This document shows, piece after piece, positions 62,421 to 64,000 of a stretch of 64,000 nt of DNA. The DNA lies in the NCBI GenBank assembly GCA_018830285.1, contig JAHJSB010000063.1, positions 124,001-188,000 of the forward strand, given 5' to 3'. How positions within the stretch are numbered: position 1 is the first letter of the stretch; the number at the start of each line of letters is the position of its first letter. The translations under genes were made by a program, and so were the position numbers. Source of the stretch: Alphaproteobacteria bacterium. Its GTDB lineage: Bacteria > Pseudomonadota > Alphaproteobacteria > Caulobacterales > Hyphomonadaceae. The notes beneath the pieces are model-generated. The model saw only the letters and a list, made by a program, of their open reading frames with translations, made no database searches and had not been told where the DNA came from.

Positions 62421-63359
62421 ATGACCAGCAAGCCCGTCAAAACCCGCATCACCGAGATGCTCGGCATCGAGAAACCGATCATCCAGGCCGCGATGGGCTG
62501 GATTGCCCGCTCGCATCTTTCCTCGGCCGTCTCCAATGCCGGCGGCATGGGCATTATCGAAACCTCGTCGGGCGAGCTTGATGCGATCCGCGAGGAGATC
62601 ATCAAGATGCGCGACCTCACCGACAAGCCGTTCGGCGTCAACGTGGCGCAGGCCTTCGTGCGCGACCCCAACATCATCGACTTCATCATCAAGCAGGGCA
62701 TCAAGTTCGTCACCACATCAGCCGGCGACCCGATGAAATACACCAGCACGCTGAAGGAGGCGGGCCTCACCGTGTTCCACGTCGTGCCGAGCCTGCAGGG
62801 CGCGCTACGCGCCATCGAAGCGGGCGTTGACGGCCTGATTGTCGAAGGCGGAGAAGGCGGCGGTTTCAAGAACCCGAAGGATGTCGCCTCCATGGTCCTG
62901 ATCCCGCTGGTCTGCGAGAGCGTCAATGTCCCGGTCGTCGCGGCGGGCGGCATTACCGACGGTCGCACCATGGCCGCGGCCTTTGCGCTTGGCGCGGAAG
63001 GCGTGCTGATGGGAACGCGCATCCTGTCATCGACCGAAAGTCCGGTTCACCAGAACTGGAAGGACGCGATTGTGGGCGCCGAGGCGACCGACACGGTCTT
63101 CCTCAACCGATCCGGCCCAGGGCCAGCCCTGCGCGCGCTGCGCACTGAGCGTACGACCCGTCTGGAGACCGAGGGCAGCCCGAACATTTTCGGAGAGTTC
63201 GCCGATACGCAGGCCGTTTACTTCGGCGGCAATCTCGAAGCCGGTATCGCCCTGACGGGCCAGGTTGCCGGGCGTATTAACGCGATCAAACCGGTCGCAA
63301 AGATCTTCGAGGAAACCATCGCGGAATATCACGACACAATTGCCCGCCTGGCCCGCTGA
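62421..63359 (+). CDS. Nitronate monooxygenase-like FMN protein
   Basis: 312 residues from the ATG at 62421, with GGAG six bases upstream. The track start is 32 codons upstream. A TIM-barrel FMN fold is seen in KPIIQAAMGWIARSHLSSAVSNAGGMGII, FVTTSAGDP and VVAAGGITDGRTMAAAFALGAEGVLMGTR. The segment where nitronate monooxygenases have a catalytic histidine (AGGH) reads GGEGGGFKN, so the base is absent. It may reduce quinones or enoyl compounds with NADH instead. It is divergent from the MDR reductase gene. Confidence 0.87.
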   Translation: MTSKPVKTRITEMLGIEKPIIQAAMGWIARSHLSSAVSNAGGMGIIETSSGELDAIREEIIKMRDLTDKPFGVNVAQAFVRDPNIIDFIIKQGIKFVTTSAGDPMKYTSTLKEAGLTVFHVVPSLQGALRAIEAGVDGLIVEGGEGGGFKNPKDVASMVLIPLVCESVNVPVVAAGGITDGRTMAAAFALGAEGVLMGTRILSSTESPVHQNWKDAIVGAEATDTVFLNRSGPGPALRALRTERTTRLETEGSPNIFGEFADTQAVYFGGNLEAGIALTGQVAGRINAIKPVAKIFEETIAEYHDTIARLAR

Positions 63360-63441
63360 GGACGCCGGGAATGTCGGTCGAAAGCTGGTTTTTGCCCCGT
63401 TTCCACGTTAGACGGGGTTAAATCCAGCCTGAGGACCCTTC

Positions 63442-64000
63442 ATGACCACCAAACATTTCCTGCTCGGCACTGCGGCCGCGCTCGCCCTCACCCTGTCTGC
63501 CTGCGGCAAGAAACCGGCCGATGACGCCGCAAAAGCCGAAGTGACCCAGCCTGCCACGGCTGAACTTCCTGAAATCGTGGTCAGCGATGCAGACCTCGCG
63601 GGCAACCCGTTCCGGGACGACTGGATCGCCGCCTATGGCGTACCGCCCTTCAGCCAGATCACAGACGCGCATTACCTGCCGGCCACAAAGAAGGCCCTGC
63701 TTGAGCTGCGCGAGGAGATTGCCGGCATCGTCAACAATCCTGACGCGCCTACCTTCGACAACACGATTGTTGCGCTCGACCAGGCGGGCGCGTCGCTCAA
63801 CAAGGTGATCCTGACATTCGGCAATATCACCAATACCGACACGAACGACACGCTGAGCGAGCTCGAAGCAGAGATCTACCCGATGCTGACGCGCGAAACC
63901 GACGCGATCAATTTCAATCCCGATCTCTTCAAACGCGTGCAGGCCGTCTATGCTGAGCGTGACCGGCTCGGCCTCGACGAGCAGGATGCGCGGCTGCTGG
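63442..64000 (+). CDS. M3 family metallopeptidase lipoprotein, N-terminal part (cut by window edge)
   Basis: Reading from the ATG at 63442 gives about 186 residues with no stop before the window ends, so the track missed it. GAGGACCC precedes the ATG. LALTLSAC is a lipobox. The following ADLAGNPFRDDW, GVPPFSQITDAHYLPATKKALLELREEI and PTFDNTIVALDQAGASLNKV match the N-terminal region of Dcp/oligopeptidase A-type M3 peptidases. The HExxH domain lies beyond the window. A lipidated M3 peptidase would trim peptides outside the cytoplasm. Confidence 0.88.
   Translation, partial: MTTKHFLLGTAAALALTLSACGKKPADDAAKAEVTQPATAELPEIVVSDADLAGNPFRDDWIAAYGVPPFSQITDAHYLPATKKALLELREEIAGIVNNPDAPTFDNTIVALDQAGASLNKVILTFGNITNTDTNDTLSELEAEIYPMLTRETDAINFNPDLFKRVQAVYAERDRLGLDEQDARLL

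Overview
The window is about 64 kb of GC-rich (roughly 60-65 % by eye) chromosomal DNA with short intergenic gaps, both strands coding, and many 4-base start/stop overlaps. The gene content points to an alphaproteobacterium of the Caulobacterales/Hyphomonadaceae type. Support includes the secA / peptidyl-prolyl isomerase / argJ / mutT block, the mutM-ubiE-ubiB-coaBC-dut block, COQ9 next to rpsU, DUF2794, DUF1178, the aa3-type cytochrome oxidase subunit IV, SapC, a SAM-II riboswitch ahead of metA, alphaproteobacterial LexA-type repeats (GTTC-N7-GTTC) and a CtrA-type TTAA-N7-TTAA site. I saw no rRNA, tRNA, CRISPR array, insertion sequence or prophage. The region reads as core chromosome.

Layout. 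1-8.7 kb: a cut MgtC-family gene, a CBS-GGDEF-EAL c-di-GMP protein, an exported rhodanese, ferredoxin-NADP reductase, an overlapping pair of twin-arginine enzymes (aldonolactone-oxidase-like flavoprotein plus DSD1-like PLP protein), and two small lipoproteins. 8.7-19 kb: alpha/beta hydrolase, an exported redoxin with a ScsB/DsbD-like reductase, SapC, a DUF885 lipoprotein, a YfbK-like VWA lipoprotein, a small unknown protein behind LexA- and CtrA-type sites, DUF2794, COQ9 and rpsU. 19-28 kb: an ABC-2/NatAB-type exporter, DksA-like zinc finger, CoxIV, DUF1178, glutaredoxin, ComF, a methyltransferase, a Flp pilin and the mutT-argJ-PPIase operon. 28-38 kb: secA, a VOC protein facing soxR, HNH-folD-DUF167-YggT, an MFS transporter, a second VOC protein, an SDR, an O6-methylguanine methyltransferase and a WYL regulator facing a GST. 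38-51 kb: membrane proteins, lpdA, GNATs, a wHTH/membrane-protein pair with a palindromic operator, a PIF1-like helicase, dut, coaBC, ubiB, ubiE and mutM. 51-64 kb: mainly redox and acyl-CoA enzymes (flavin monooxygenases, SDR, acyl-CoA dehydrogenase, crotonase, MDR reductase, nitronate-monooxygenase-like), a PlsC-type acyltransferase, a second DUF885 lipoprotein, metA under a SAM-II riboswitch, and the start of an M3 peptidase.

Links. Ubiquinone synthesis is served by ubiE, ubiB and COQ9. Redox defence is served by soxR, glutaredoxin, the ScsB-like/redoxin pair, GST and fpr. DNA and nucleotide quality control is served by mutM, mutT, dut, the alkyl-transferase and probably the LexA-linked small gene. 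The least explained observations are that small gene, the apparent AUC start of rpsU, the SoxR-type promoter of the VOC gene, and the Tat-exported flavoprotein/PLP pair. No single block is clearly a new multi-gene defence or mobile system.

One caution: around 35.76-36.66 kb my base counting and the ORF track differed by one position. I followed the ORF track there.
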